NCBI RefSeq assembly: GCF_011772445.1
Contig: NZ_WVZN01000002.1
Span: 36,764-69,031 of the forward strand
Length of the DNA stretch: 32,268 nt
Reading direction: 5' to 3'
Origin: Hydrogenophaga sp.
Lineage (GTDB): Bacteria > Pseudomonadota > Gammaproteobacteria > Burkholderiales > Burkholderiaceae_C
Shown in pieces: positions 7,575-16,611 of the stretch; position 1 is the first letter of the stretch; each line of letters begins with the position of its first letter. A program made the translations under genes and the position numbers. A model generated the notes under the pieces. It was not told where the DNA came from and did not search any database. It was given only the letters and a program-made list of their open reading frames with translations.

Positions 7575-8729
7575 ATGCGCCTGAAGCCCCTCGCCGCCGC
7601 CACCGTGCTCGCCCTGAGCCTGGCCGCCCCCCTGCACGCCCAGACCGCCGCCACGCCCGCCAGCGTCGCCGCCCACTACGCCACCCTGGTGCACGCCAAC
7701 TACGAGGACACGCTCAACGCCGCCAAGGCCCTGCAGGCCGCCGTCAAGGCCTTCACCGCCGCGCCCTCGCAGCAGACCCAGGACGCCGCCCGCAAGGCCT
7801 GGCTCGACGCCCGCGAGTTCTATGGCCAGACCGAAGCCTTCCGCTTCTACGGCGGCCCCATCGACAACGACAACGGCCCCGAAGGCCAGCTCAACGCCTG
7901 GCCCATGGACGAGTCCTACGTCGACTACATCGACGGCAAGAAGACCGCCGGCATCGTCAACAACAAGAAGCAGGCCCTCACCAAGAAGGCCCTGGCCGCC
8001 ATGAACGAAAAGGGCGGTGAGGAAAACATCGCCACCGGCTGGCACGCCATCGAATTCATGCTCTGGGGCCAGGACCTGTCCGAGACCGGCCCGGGCAACC
8101 GCAGCTTCGAGGACTTCGTGGACGGCAAGGCGCCCAACGCCGACCGCCGCCGCCAGTACCTCAACGTCGTCACCGAACTGCTGGTCGACGACCTGAGCGG
8201 CCTGGTGAAGGCCTGGGCGCCCGGCGCCAAGAACAACTACCGCGCCAAGTTCGAAAAGGGCGGCAACGAGTCCCTGCGCAAGATGTTCGTGGCCATGGGC
8301 TCGCTCTCGCGCGGCGAACTGGCCGGCGAGCGCCTGGAAGTGGCCCTGGCCAGCCAGGACCAGGAAGACGAACACAGCTGCTTCTCCGACAACACCCACC
8401 GCGACGCCGCGACCAACGCCAAGGGCATCGAGAACGTCTGGCTGGGCCGCTACGTGCGCGCCGACGGCAGCACGCTGCAAGGCCCCAGCCTGCGCGACCT
8501 GGTGAACGCCAAGGACGCCGCGCTGGCCGAGAAGACCTCGAAGCAGATCCGCAGCTCCGTGGAAGCGGCCGAGGCCATTCCCGCGCCCTTCGACCGCGCC
8601 ATCATCGCCGGCTCGGCGGGCCGCCCCAGGATCGAGGCCACCATCAAGAGCCTGACGGAGCAGTCCAACGACATCGTGGCGGCCGCCGCGGCCGTGGGCA
8701 TCAAGAAACTCACGCTGGTGCAGCCGTGA
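7575..8729 (+). CDS. Imelysin family (IrpA/ICMP-like, peptidase M75) protein
   Basis: Exported protein of 384 aa. The ATG at 7575 has GGAG 8 nt upstream. A signal peptide ends at about residue 22 (LHA-Q). The family-defining GxHxxE motif is present as GWHAIE (155-160), followed by FMLWGQDL. A second conserved block DEHSCFSDNTHRD lies at about residue 260. The family includes the iron-regulated protein IrpA and the insulin-cleaving membrane protease ICMP; its role is generally taken as periplasmic or outer-membrane iron handling, with protease activity disputed. It heads an operon with a di-heme oxidoreductase, a second imelysin and a DUF1513 protein, downstream of a Fur-like site. Its last bases form a GTGA overlap with the next gene. 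Confidence 0.9.
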   Translation: MRLKPLAAATVLALSLAAPLHAQTAATPASVAAHYATLVHANYEDTLNAAKALQAAVKAFTAAPSQQTQDAARKAWLDAREFYGQTEAFRFYGGPIDNDNGPEGQLNAWPMDESYVDYIDGKKTAGIVNNKKQALTKKALAAMNEKGGEENIATGWHAIEFMLWGQDLSETGPGNRSFEDFVDGKAPNADRRRQYLNVVTELLVDDLSGLVKAWAPGAKNNYRAKFEKGGNESLRKMFVAMGSLSRGELAGERLEVALASQDQEDEHSCFSDNTHRDAATNAKGIENVWLGRYVRADGSTLQGPSLRDLVNAKDAALAEKTSKQIRSSVEAAEAIPAPFDRAIIAGSAGRPRIEATIKSLTEQSNDIVAAAAAVGIKKLTLVQP

Positions 8730-10189
8730 GGCGCGCGGCCTTCACGGCCGCTGCGCTGACCGCCATCGCGGCGGCCACCATGGCCGCTGCGCTTCACATG
8801 GGGCAGGCCGGTGCGCAGACCGCCGCCCCCGCCGATGTGGCCCCCGATCCGCTGGGCGAGAAGACCGGCGGCGAGACCACGGTCTGGGCGACGGGCAAGA
8901 ACGCGTTTTCCTTCCCCGCCGCCAACCTGACGGACCCGGAACGCACGCGCTTCGTCATCGGCAACTCCTTCTTCAAGCGCAACTGGGTCGAGTCGCCCGC
9001 CAGCACCACGGCGCGCGACGGCCTGGGTCCGCACTTCGTGGCGCGCTCCTGCGGCGCCTGCCACCTGTTCGACGGCCGCGGTGAGCCGCCGCCGTGGAAG
9101 CGCGGCATTTCCGACGAGGAGCCGCTGGCGCTGCTGATGCGCCTGTCGGTGCCCGGCACGGACGCCAAGGGCGGCCCCCGCCACGACCCCGTGTACGGCG
9201 ACCAGCTCAACACCTCGGCGGTGCAGAACGTCAAGCCGGAAGCGCGCGTTCGCCTGCGCTGGGCGGCGGTGAAGGGCCGTTTCGCCGACGGCACGCCCTA
9301 CACGCTGCAGAAGCCCGAATACATCATCGACCGCCTGGCCTACGGCCCGCTCGCCCAGGGTGCCATGCTGAGCCCGCGCATCGCGCCGCAGGTCATCGGC
9401 GTGGGCCTGCTGGAGGCTATCGCCGAGCGCGACATCCTGGCCAATGCCGAGGCGCAGGCCGCCCTGCCCGGGCCCATCAAGGGCCAGGCCAACCGCGTGT
9501 GGGACGCCTTCGCGCAGCGCGAGATGGTCGGCCGCTTCGGCTGGAAGGCCAACGTGGCCACGATCGCGCACCAGACGGCGGGGGCCTTCCACGGTGACAT
9601 CGGCATCACCTCGGCCCAGCACCCGCAGCAGACCTGCACGCCGACGCAGAAGGACTGCCTGGCGGCGCCGCATGGCGGCACGCCGGACGAACCCGAGATC
9701 GACGACAAGACGCTGGGCGAGGTGGTCTTCTACCAGGCCACGCTGGCGCCTCCCGCGCGCCGCAACGCCCAGGACCCGACCGTGCAGCGCGGCCAGGCCC
9801 TGTTCGCGCAGGCGCAGTGCGCGGTGTGTCACCGGCCCAGCTACACCACGGCCGAAGGACCCTTCCCGCACCTCACCAGCAAGGCCCTGCAAGGCCAGAC
9901 CATCCACCCCTACACCGACCTGCTGCTGCACGACATGGGCGAGGCGCTGGCCGATGGCCGGCCCGACTTCCTGGCCAATGGCCGGCAGTGGAAAACGCCG
10001 GCGCTGTGGGGCATCGGCCTGATCAAGGACGTGAACGGCCACACGCGCCTGCTGCACGACGGCCGCGCCGATGGCGTGCTCGAGGCCATCCTGTGGCACG
10101 GCGGCGAGGCCGAAGAGAGCAAGCAGCGCGTGCTGAAGTTCAGCGAGGCCGATCGCCAGGCGCTGGTGAAGTTCGTGGAGAGTCTCTGA
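8726..10189 (+). CDS. Di-heme oxidoreductase family (thiol oxidoreductase-like) c-type cytochrome
   Basis: Protein of 487 aa starting at GTG 8726 inside a 4-nt GTGA overlap. A hydrophobic N-terminal signal runs to about residue 30 (AGA-Q). Two c-type heme sites are visible, CGACH (109-113) and CAVCH (365-369), with the C-terminal block PALWGIGLIKDVNGHTRLLHDGRA that marks the DUF1111/DHOR family related to MauG-type cytochromes. It should be a periplasmic electron-transfer enzyme. Placed between two imelysin genes and under a likely Fur site, it may change the redox state of iron before uptake; that role is inferred from context, not shown. Confidence 0.9.
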   Translation: MRRAAFTAAALTAIAAATMAAALHMGQAGAQTAAPADVAPDPLGEKTGGETTVWATGKNAFSFPAANLTDPERTRFVIGNSFFKRNWVESPASTTARDGLGPHFVARSCGACHLFDGRGEPPPWKRGISDEEPLALLMRLSVPGTDAKGGPRHDPVYGDQLNTSAVQNVKPEARVRLRWAAVKGRFADGTPYTLQKPEYIIDRLAYGPLAQGAMLSPRIAPQVIGVGLLEAIAERDILANAEAQAALPGPIKGQANRVWDAFAQREMVGRFGWKANVATIAHQTAGAFHGDIGITSAQHPQQTCTPTQKDCLAAPHGGTPDEPEIDDKTLGEVVFYQATLAPPARRNAQDPTVQRGQALFAQAQCAVCHRPSYTTAEGPFPHLTSKALQGQTIHPYTDLLLHDMGEALADGRPDFLANGRQWKTPALWGIGLIKDVNGHTRLLHDGRADGVLEAILWHGGEAEESKQRVLKFSEADRQALVKFVESL

Positions 10190-11214
10190 TGCACCGGCGT
10201 GCCGCCACACTCGTCCTGCTGCTCGGCGCGCCTGGCGCGTTGTGGGCGCAGGCCGCCGCCCCGTACTACTACCCGCCCGACGCGGTGTCCGCCCTGTACC
10301 GCGAGCACACGGCACCGCTGGCGCGCGCCTTCGCCACGCAAGCGCCCGCGCTGGTGCAGGCGCTGCAGGCGCACTGCGAAGGCCCGACCGCGCTGGCCCC
10401 GGCGCGCGCCGCGTGGACGCAGACCACGCTGGCCTGGGAGCGCCTGGCGGCCGTGGCCGTGGGCCCGCTGATCGAGCGCCGCTCGCTGCGCGCCATCGAC
10501 TTCCAGCCGCTGCGGCCCGAGCTGCTCAGGCGCATGCTCGCGCGCGAGCCCAAGACGCTGGAGGACATGGTGCGCGTGGGCACGCCGGCCAAGGGCCTGC
10601 CCGCCATCGAGCACCTGCTGTGGACGGCGCCCGCCGCGCCGCGCAGCGGGGCCTGCACCTACGCCGTGCTGGCCGCCCAGGAGGTGCAGCGCGAGGCAGA
10701 TGCCCTGCGCGCCGCCTTCGACGCCCTGGCCGCCACGCCGCCCGACGAGGAAGCCGCCGTCACGGCCTTCGTGGAGTTCATCAACCAATGGCTCGGCGGA
10801 CTGGAGCGCCTGCGCTGGATGGGCATGGAAAAGCCCCTGCGCGAAGCGGAAACGCGCGGCGCCGCGCCGGAGTTCGCGCGCCAGCCCAGCGGCCAGACCG
10901 GCGCGGCCTGGGCCGCCGGCTGGGCCGAGCTGCGCGCCTTGGCGCGCCAGCCCGACAGCGGCGCGCCCGCCCTCGGCGCGGGCCCGGTGAGCATCGAGAG
11001 CTACCTGCGCGGGCGCGGCCACATCGCACTGGCCGATCGCTGGCGCGCCACGGTGGATGAGGCGGACCGCGCGATGCAGTCTCTGCAACCCGGCAAACCC
11101 GCCAGCGTCGACGCCACGGCGCGCACCCTCAAGAAACTGACCACGATGATGCAAGCCGAAGTCGCCGGCAGTCTTGAAGTGAACCTGGGGTTCTCCAGTG
11201 CCGATGGAGATTGA
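10189..11214 (+). CDS. Second imelysin family protein, GxHxxE motif altered
   Basis: Exported protein of 341 aa. The ATG at 10189 overlaps the oxidoreductase stop by 1 nt; the longer open frame upstream lies inside that gene and is not credible. A signal peptide ends at about residue 20 (LWA-Q). It keeps imelysin features such as the LAWERLAAVAVGPL helix and FINQWLGGLERLRWMGMEKPL. The position equivalent to GxHxxE reads GLPAIE (136-141), so the His is replaced by Pro while the Glu remains, with a His directly after it (H142). This is a divergent paralogue of the first imelysin of the operon and may bind metal differently or act as a partner subunit. Confidence 0.85.
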   Translation: MHRRAATLVLLLGAPGALWAQAAAPYYYPPDAVSALYREHTAPLARAFATQAPALVQALQAHCEGPTALAPARAAWTQTTLAWERLAAVAVGPLIERRSLRAIDFQPLRPELLRRMLAREPKTLEDMVRVGTPAKGLPAIEHLLWTAPAAPRSGACTYAVLAAQEVQREADALRAAFDALAATPPDEEAAVTAFVEFINQWLGGLERLRWMGMEKPLREAETRGAAPEFARQPSGQTGAAWAAGWAELRALARQPDSGAPALGAGPVSIESYLRGRGHIALADRWRATVDEADRAMQSLQPGKPASVDATARTLKKLTTMMQAEVAGSLEVNLGFSSADGD

Positions 11215-12292
11215 CGCCCGCGCCGGCCTCACACGCCGGGCCCTGCTCGCCCTGCTGGGCGCCATGGCCTGGCCACCGGTGCAAGCCGGCGAGTCCGACG
11301 AGCTCCTGGCCAGCTGGGCCGAAGCAGGCCGCTACCACGCTGGCCGCCTGCGCCTGGGCGCTGACGGCGCGCGCGTGGACGCGCGCATCGAACTGCCCAC
11401 CCGCGCGCACGGACTCGCGCTCGACACCGATGGCAGCGTGCTCGTGGCCGCGCGCCGCCCGGGCGACTGGCTGCTGCGCTGGCGCCCCGGGGGCGGCGAG
11501 CCGCAGTGGCACTGGGTGGACGACGACCGCCGGCTCAATGGCCACGTGCTCCCCTCGAGCGACGGGCGTTCGGTGTGGACCACCGAGACGGACCAGGCCG
11601 ACGCCAGCGGTTTGATCGGCCGGCGCGACGCGCGCACGCTGGAGAAGACCGGCGAGTGGGCCACGCACGGCATGGACCCGCACGAGATGCTGGTGCTGCC
11701 TGAGGCCCTGGGACCTTTCCCCGCCGGCACCCTGCTGGTGGCCAACGGCGGCATCCCCACGCAAAGCGAAACCGGGCGCAGCCACCGCGACCTCTCCCGC
11801 ATGGATCCCTCGCTGGTCGCGCTCGACCCCGCCAGCGGCGCCCTGCTGGGCCAGTGGCGCCTGCACGACCCGCGCCTGAGCGTGCGCCACCTCGCCTGGG
11901 ACCCGGTGAGCCGGCGCGTGGGCATCGCCCTGCAAGCCGAACACGAGGACGAAGCCGCGCGCCGCGACGCGCCGCTGCTGGCCACCTGGGACGGCAGCGC
12001 CTTGAAGGCATCGCCCCCCATGGCCGGCGCGCTCGGCTACGGCGGTGACATCTGTGCGCGCGGGGGCGGTGGCTTCTGGCTGAGCGCCACGCGCGCGAAC
12101 GCGCTGCTGGCGCTGGCGCCGGACGGCGCGATCGCGGACCGGGTCGTCCTGCCGTCGGCGGGTGCGCTCGCCGCGCAAGCCGGGCACGCCTGGGCCGGCG
12201 GCGCGGCGGCGATGTGGGACGACGGCCGGCGGCGCGACTGGCCCGCCGCGCTGCAACTCGACAACCACTGGGTGAGCGCGCCGCGCGCCTGA
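11198..12292 (+). CDS. DUF1513 family exported protein
   Basis: Protein of 364 aa, starting at GTG 11198 with TGGGG 7 nt upstream; an in-frame ATG at 11204 is the alternative. It overlaps the end of the second imelysin gene by 17 nt. Twin arginines (R13-R14, LTRRALLALLG) and a cleavage site near residue 30 (VQA-G) suggest Tat export. The body has repeated beta-strand blocks with Gly-Asp turns, such as TRAHGLALDTDGSVLVAAR, NGHVLPSSDGRSVWTTETD and HGMDPHEMLVLP, consistent with a beta-propeller fold. DUF1513 proteins commonly accompany imelysins and di-heme oxidoreductases; the biochemical role is unknown. Confidence 0.85.
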   Translation: MPMEIDARAGLTRRALLALLGAMAWPPVQAGESDELLASWAEAGRYHAGRLRLGADGARVDARIELPTRAHGLALDTDGSVLVAARRPGDWLLRWRPGGGEPQWHWVDDDRRLNGHVLPSSDGRSVWTTETDQADASGLIGRRDARTLEKTGEWATHGMDPHEMLVLPEALGPFPAGTLLVANGGIPTQSETGRSHRDLSRMDPSLVALDPASGALLGQWRLHDPRLSVRHLAWDPVSRRVGIALQAEHEDEAARRDAPLLATWDGSALKASPPMAGALGYGGDICARGGGGFWLSATRANALLALAPDGAIADRVVLPSAGALAAQAGHAWAGGAAAMWDDGRRRDWPAALQLDNHWVSAPRA

Positions 12293-12301
12293 GCGGCGCG
12301 C
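12276..12301. terminator. Stem-loop between convergent genes, possible bidirectional terminator
   Basis: GCGCGCCG (12276-12283) pairs with CGGCGCGC (12294-12301) around a 10-nt loop containing the DUF1513 stop codon. The minus-strand CYTH-CHAD gene ends 14 nt further on. There is no T-run, so intrinsic termination is uncertain. Confidence 0.35.
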
Positions 12302-12314
12302 CGTCCGGGCCGCC

Positions 12315-13862
12315 TCACCAGGGCAGCGGCGCACGCTCCAGCGCGGTCTCCATCGTCGGCAGGGCCAGCAGGCCCGCCTCCAGTTGCGCATGCAGGCCCG
12401 ACTGCAGGGTGGCCACCAGCGCGGGCGCCACCGCCGTCGGCACCTGCTCCAGCAGGGCCTGCGCGGTGGCGAGGTCGTTCAACTCCCCCAGCAGGGTCTG
12501 CGCATCGGCCAGCGTGGCGGTGCTGCGCGCGGCGCGCTTGGGGTCGAGCAGGCCGATCAGGAATTCCTGCGTGTAGCGCAGCTTCTTGAGCGCCAGCCGC
12601 AGCTCGTGGCGGCCGTCCGGGCCAAGGCGGCGTGCGTCGCGCGCCTGTTCGCGCAGCCGCCGGTGGCCGGTGCGCAGCGTGGCCACGGCCCAGCGCGGCA
12701 GCTTCACGCCTTTGCCCGACACGGGCAGCGCGAAGGCCGAGCGCGTGAAGGCCAGCAGGGCCAGCGCGTGCGCCGGCTCCGCCAGGGCGCGCGCCACCGC
12801 GAGGTTGGCCGCGCGGCGCTGCGCATCGACCCAGGCGCGCAGAGCCTTGGCCTCGGCGCGGGTGTCGCTCTCGGGCAGGCGCTCGGGCAGCCATTCGGTG
12901 GCGAACACGTCCCAGTTGCGGGCGGTGCCCAGCACGTCGGCCAGCGCATTCCAGTGCGCGGACCAGTGCGACACCCAACGCGGCGGCAGGTACCCGCGGA
13001 ACAGGCGCAGACCGGTGCGCAGGCGCCGCAGGGCCACGCGCATCTGGTGGACGAACTCGGGGTCGGGCAGGGGCGCGGCGGCGGGCGGCAGACCGGCGAT
13101 CGCGCGCGACTCGGCCTCGTTGGCCTGCAGGTGCGCCACGCAGGCCAGGCCGGCGGCCTGGAAGGCCTGGCGCACATCCATGTCGGGCGAAAGCGCCAGC
13201 GGCATGGCGCGCCGGGCCTGCGCCGCCTGGCCCGAGAACAGGGTGTAGCCGCGCTCGGCCTTGCTGCGCGGCTCGGGGTGCAGGCGCAGCGCGCGCGCCG
13301 TCTGGCCCTCGGGGCCCAGCACCAGCGTGTGCGCCAGGTCGAACAGCGCATCGACCGGGCCGTCCAGCAGCTCCAGCTCCACCTCGAGCAGGCGCTCGCG
13401 GCGCGCGCGCCGGCCGCTGCCCGCGCTGATCTCGCCCTCATCGAACGCCAGCTCGATGCGCGCGCCGGCGTGATCCACCACCGCGGCGCGGCGCACGAAG
13501 TCCGTGCGGAACACCGCGCGCAGCCTGGGCGCCCAGGCCTGCAGGGCCTCGGCCACCGCCGGGTCGTCCACGATGCGCGCGAAGTCCGGCTTGCCGCGTG
13601 GCTTGGGCACCTCCCATTCGCCACGCTGCGACAGGCCACCCACGGTGCTGCCGGTGGTCTTCACCGTGAGCCAGTGGCGCTCGCCCACGCGGCGCTCGCG
13701 CAGGGCCATGCGCGCTTCGCGCAGCGCCAGCTCCGGCGTGTCGAAGTAGGTGTTGTGCAGGCGTTGGCCAACGCGCGGCAGCGCCTGCAGCAGCGGGTGC
13801 GCCAGCAGACGCCCGGCGTCCGCCGGGTGCAGCGCGAGCTTGATTTCGGTTTCCTGGGGCAT
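12315..13862 (-). CDS. CYTH and CHAD domain protein (inorganic triphosphatase YgiF-like)
   Basis: Protein of 515 aa on the minus strand. Residues 1-210 form a CYTH domain: the ExExK signature is E4-T-E6-I-K8, followed by NTYFDTPELAL, ARMALRERRVG, a WLTVKTTG block and ELAFDEGEI, the charged tunnel residues that bind triphosphate and metal. Residues 225-510 form a CHAD helical domain with VHQMRVALRRLR (271-282) and HELRLALKKLRYTQEFL, basic helices thought to bind polyphosphate. The arrangement matches E. coli YgiF, which hydrolyses tripolyphosphate. It is transcribed away from the DUF4382 lipoprotein, leaving a 119-nt divergent gap, and converges on the DUF1513 gene. Confidence 0.9.
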   Translation of the reverse strand: MPQETEIKLALHPADAGRLLAHPLLQALPRVGQRLHNTYFDTPELALREARMALRERRVGERHWLTVKTTGSTVGGLSQRGEWEVPKPRGKPDFARIVDDPAVAEALQAWAPRLRAVFRTDFVRRAAVVDHAGARIELAFDEGEISAGSGRRARRERLLEVELELLDGPVDALFDLAHTLVLGPEGQTARALRLHPEPRSKAERGYTLFSGQAAQARRAMPLALSPDMDVRQAFQAAGLACVAHLQANEAESRAIAGLPPAAAPLPDPEFVHQMRVALRRLRTGLRLFRGYLPPRWVSHWSAHWNALADVLGTARNWDVFATEWLPERLPESDTRAEAKALRAWVDAQRRAANLAVARALAEPAHALALLAFTRSAFALPVSGKGVKLPRWAVATLRTGHRRLREQARDARRLGPDGRHELRLALKKLRYTQEFLIGLLDPKRAARSTATLADAQTLLGELNDLATAQALLEQVPTAVAPALVATLQSGLHAQLEAGLLALPTMETALERAPLPW

Positions 13863-13981
13863 GGGGCGATGAGATCACAGCTTCTTCAGCCCGCACCTTA
13901 CAACCGGTAACGACGGTGGCGCTACCTCGGCCAACAATGCACGTCCGCGCACCCCACGGTGCGACGTCGTTGGAGACGAGC

Positions 13982-15175
13982 GTGAACAAGACGATGTATC
14001 GGATGCGCGCCGCGCTGGGCGTGGCACTGGTGGCCGTGCTGGCGGCCTGCGGCGGCGGCGGTGGAGGGGCCGGCGACACCGGCAGCGGCACGCTGCGCGT
14101 GGCGCTCACCGACAACCCCGCCTGCGGCTACGACGAGGTGGTGGTCACCGTGAGCGAGGTGCGCGTGCACACCGCAGACGCACCCGACAACGACCCGGCC
14201 TGGCGGTCCATCCCCGTGAGCCCGCCGCGCACCATCAACTTGCTGGACTACACCAATGGCGCCCTGCTCGACCTGGGCCAGACCCTGGTGCCCGCCGGCA
14301 CCTACACCCGGCTGCGCCTGGTGCTGGCCGCCAACACCGGCGCACAGGCCGACCGCAACTGGATCGTGCTCAGCGGCAACCCGGGCGTGAGAGTGCCGCT
14401 CAAGACGCCCAGCGGCCAACAGTCGGGTCTGAAGGTGCAGACCAGTCTGTCCGTGCAGCCCAACGGCCTGACCGACGTGGTGATCGACTTCGATGCCTGC
14501 CAATCGGTGGTGATGGCGGGCCATTCGGGCCAGTACCTGCTCAAGCCCGTGCTGCGCACCCTGCCGCGCGTGGAAACCGGCGTGGTCGGCGAGGTCTCGA
14601 TCGCTGCGGCCACGGCCGGTGCCAGCGTGTCGCTGCAGCAGAACGGCGAGGTGCGCCGCGCCACCGTGGCCGACGCCAACGGCCTCTTCAAACTGCAGCC
14701 GGTGGAGCCGGGCCAGTACACGCTGGTGGTGGTCACGCCGGGGTACGCCACCGCCGCGGTGCGCCAGGTGCAGGTGTTCGACGGACAGCTCGTGCGCGCG
14801 GCACCCGCCGGCCAGCGCATCGACCCGCCGGCCTCGGGCACGGCCATCTTCGCCGGGCAGGTGTCGATCACGCCGGTGCCCGCCGAGATCGAGGCGTCCG
14901 TGGCCGTGCGCCAGACGCTCACCGCCGGAGACACGATCACCCTGGTGAACCGCCCGGTCAACGCCATCACCGGCGAATACGCCTTCACCGGTCTGGCGGT
15001 GGACGCACCGCGCGTGGCCCAGCACGCCGCCGGCGGCGCGCTGAGCTTCTCGGACGACAACGGCGCCGCGGGCAACTTCACCGTGCGCGCCACCACGGGC
15101 GGCGTCAGCAAGACCGCCGATCACCTGGCGGTGAGCGACAGCGACACCGTCGACCAGGATTTCGTTTTCCCCTGA
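13982..15175 (+). CDS. DUF4382 domain lipoprotein
   Basis: Predicted lipoprotein of 397 aa from GTG 13982, chosen because GGAG lies 6 nt upstream (13972-13975) and because it starts a normal lipoprotein signal; an in-frame ATG at 13994 is the alternative. The lipobox LAAC puts the lipidated residue at C23, followed by a run of glycines. The next domain (about 35-200) begins GTLRVALTDNPACGYDEVVV and contains INLLDYTNGALLDLG and PAGTYTRLRLVL, the DUF4382 pattern. The C-terminal half contains carboxypeptidase-regulatory-like beta-sandwich repeats (ATVADANGLFKLQPVEPGQY). It is probably an outer-membrane surface or periplasmic protein of unknown role, first in a row of three envelope genes. Confidence 0.85.
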   Translation: MNKTMYRMRAALGVALVAVLAACGGGGGGAGDTGSGTLRVALTDNPACGYDEVVVTVSEVRVHTADAPDNDPAWRSIPVSPPRTINLLDYTNGALLDLGQTLVPAGTYTRLRLVLAANTGAQADRNWIVLSGNPGVRVPLKTPSGQQSGLKVQTSLSVQPNGLTDVVIDFDACQSVVMAGHSGQYLLKPVLRTLPRVETGVVGEVSIAAATAGASVSLQQNGEVRRATVADANGLFKLQPVEPGQYTLVVVTPGYATAAVRQVQVFDGQLVRAAPAGQRIDPPASGTAIFAGQVSITPVPAEIEASVAVRQTLTAGDTITLVNRPVNAITGEYAFTGLAVDAPRVAQHAAGGALSFSDDNGAAGNFTVRATTGGVSKTADHLAVSDSDTVDQDFVFP

Positions 15176-15193
15176 ACCGCAGAGCCCCACGCC

Positions 15194-15751
15194 ATGCCCC
15201 TTCTTCATCGCTCCCTCTCCCCGTTCCTGCTCAGCGCCGCGCTGGCGCTGGCCGTCGCACCCGCGCTGGCCGAGAAGCCCCCGCACGCCGGCGGTGGCAA
15301 GCACGGCCAGGCGGAAGAAAAGGCCAAGGGCGGCGGCAAACCGCACAAGGGCGGCGGCGGCGGTGACCGCGACAGCGGCGCGCGCCACGCCCCCTCGGGC
15401 GGCGACCGCACCGACATTTCGGTGAACGTGCAGATCGGTGGCTACTTCACCGACGCGCAGCGCCGCACCGTCGTCGACTACTACGAGCCGCGCTTTCGCG
15501 CCGGCAACTGCCCCCCCGGCCTGGCCAAGAAGAACAACGGCTGCCTGCCGCCGGGGCAGGCGAAGCAGTGGCGCCGCGGCGCGCCGCTGCCGGGCGACGT
15601 CATCTACTACCCGGTGCCCGACGCCATCTCCATCCGCCTGGGCGTGCCGCCCGCGGGCCACAAGTACGTGCGCGTGGCCACCGACATCCTGCTCATCGCC
15701 GTGGGCACGGGCATGGTGATCGACGCCATCGAAGACCTGAGCCGGCTGTGA
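15194..15751 (+). CDS. RcnB/CigR-like periplasmic protein
   Basis: Small exported protein of 185 aa with a signal peptide ending near residue 26 (ALA-E). Residues 27-72 are a low-complexity Gly/Lys/His linker. The C-terminal domain (about 75-185) has the two-part RcnB pattern: CPPGLAKKNNGCLPPGQAKQW, then GDVIYYPVP, a PPAGHKYVRV segment and a final hydrophobic TDILLIAVGTGMVIDAI. RcnB helps nickel/cobalt homeostasis in E. coli and CigR is a related inner-membrane protein in Salmonella. The His-rich linker could bind metal, but this is inference. The gene overlaps the start of the next one (GTGA). Confidence 0.78.
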   Translation: MPLLHRSLSPFLLSAALALAVAPALAEKPPHAGGGKHGQAEEKAKGGGKPHKGGGGGDRDSGARHAPSGGDRTDISVNVQIGGYFTDAQRRTVVDYYEPRFRAGNCPPGLAKKNNGCLPPGQAKQWRRGAPLPGDVIYYPVPDAISIRLGVPPAGHKYVRVATDILLIAVGTGMVIDAIEDLSRL

Positions 15752-16608
15752 AGCGCCCGCTGGCCGCCGCGGCGCTGGCCCTCATCGCCACCAGCGGCCT
15801 CGCACAGGAACGCGGCGAGGCACCGGCCGCCGCGCAACCCCAGGCACCGCGCGACGAGGTGGCGCTGCAGGCCAGCCGCGACTACCTCGTCGGCGCGGCC
15901 ATCGGCTCCTCAGCCAACCCGCTGGGCACGGCAGAACAGAAAATCTCGTTCGGTGGCATCTGGGCCTTCCAGCTCGGGCGCTTCCGCTTCGCGAGTTCCG
16001 GCGCCAGCGCCCTGCTCAACCAGGGCCGCGAAACGGTCGACAGCGGCGTGAGCACGCAGCTCGCGCGCAGCGACAAGGTCTCGCTCAACACCTCGCTCGC
16101 CATCGACGACGGCCGCGACTGGCGCGACGAGAAAGACCCGCGCTTCCACGGCCTGGGCAAGGTGCGCGCCACCGTGCGCGGCCGCCTCACGCTGGGCCTC
16201 TCGCTCAGCGAGCGCTGGAGCCTGACCAGCCGGGCCTCTCAAGACCTGCTGGGCCGAGATGGCGGCCTGCGCCTGGACACGGGGCTGAACTACCGCTACC
16301 GGATCTCGCGCGACACGCACTGGGACCTGTCGTTCGGCGCGGGCTGGGCCAACGGCAGATTCCGCCAGACGCACTACGGCATCAGCCCCGAAGGCGCCGC
16401 GGCCACCGGCCTGCCGGCGTATGCCATCGGCTCGGGCTGGGACAGCCTCTCCATGGGCTGGCGCATCACCTCGGCGCTGAACCGGCACTGGGTGGGCTAC
16501 GCGGGCCTGGGCGTGGCGCAGTTGCAGGGCGCCGCGCGGCGCAGCCCGCTGGCCACGAGGCCCACCACCTACAGCGCGGGGGTGGGGCTGGCGTATCGCA
16601 ATCGCTGA
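15748..16608 (+). CDS. MipA/OmpV family outer-membrane protein
   Basis: Protein of 286 aa from GTG 15748 within a GTGA overlap with the RcnB-like gene. The signal peptide ends near residue 19 (GLA-Q). The mature part is made of alternating amphipathic strands rich in Gly and aromatic residues, for example FGGIWAFQLGRFRFAS, GLNYRYRIS, DLSFGAGWANGRF and a C-terminal TYSAGVGLAYRNR, typical of a beta-barrel. The SPEGAAATGLPAYAIGSGW segment resembles the conserved MipA region. MipA scaffolds murein enzymes in E. coli and OmpV-type proteins are porin-like; which applies here is unknown. It ends 3 nt before the minus-strand uvrA stop. Confidence 0.82.
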   Translation: MKRPLAAAALALIATSGLAQERGEAPAAAQPQAPRDEVALQASRDYLVGAAIGSSANPLGTAEQKISFGGIWAFQLGRFRFASSGASALLNQGRETVDSGVSTQLARSDKVSLNTSLAIDDGRDWRDEKDPRFHGLGKVRATVRGRLTLGLSLSERWSLTSRASQDLLGRDGGLRLDTGLNYRYRISRDTHWDLSFGAGWANGRFRQTHYGISPEGAAATGLPAYAIGSGWDSLSMGWRITSALNRHWVGYAGLGVAQLQGAARRSPLATRPTTYSAGVGLAYRNR

Positions 16609-16611
16609 GGC

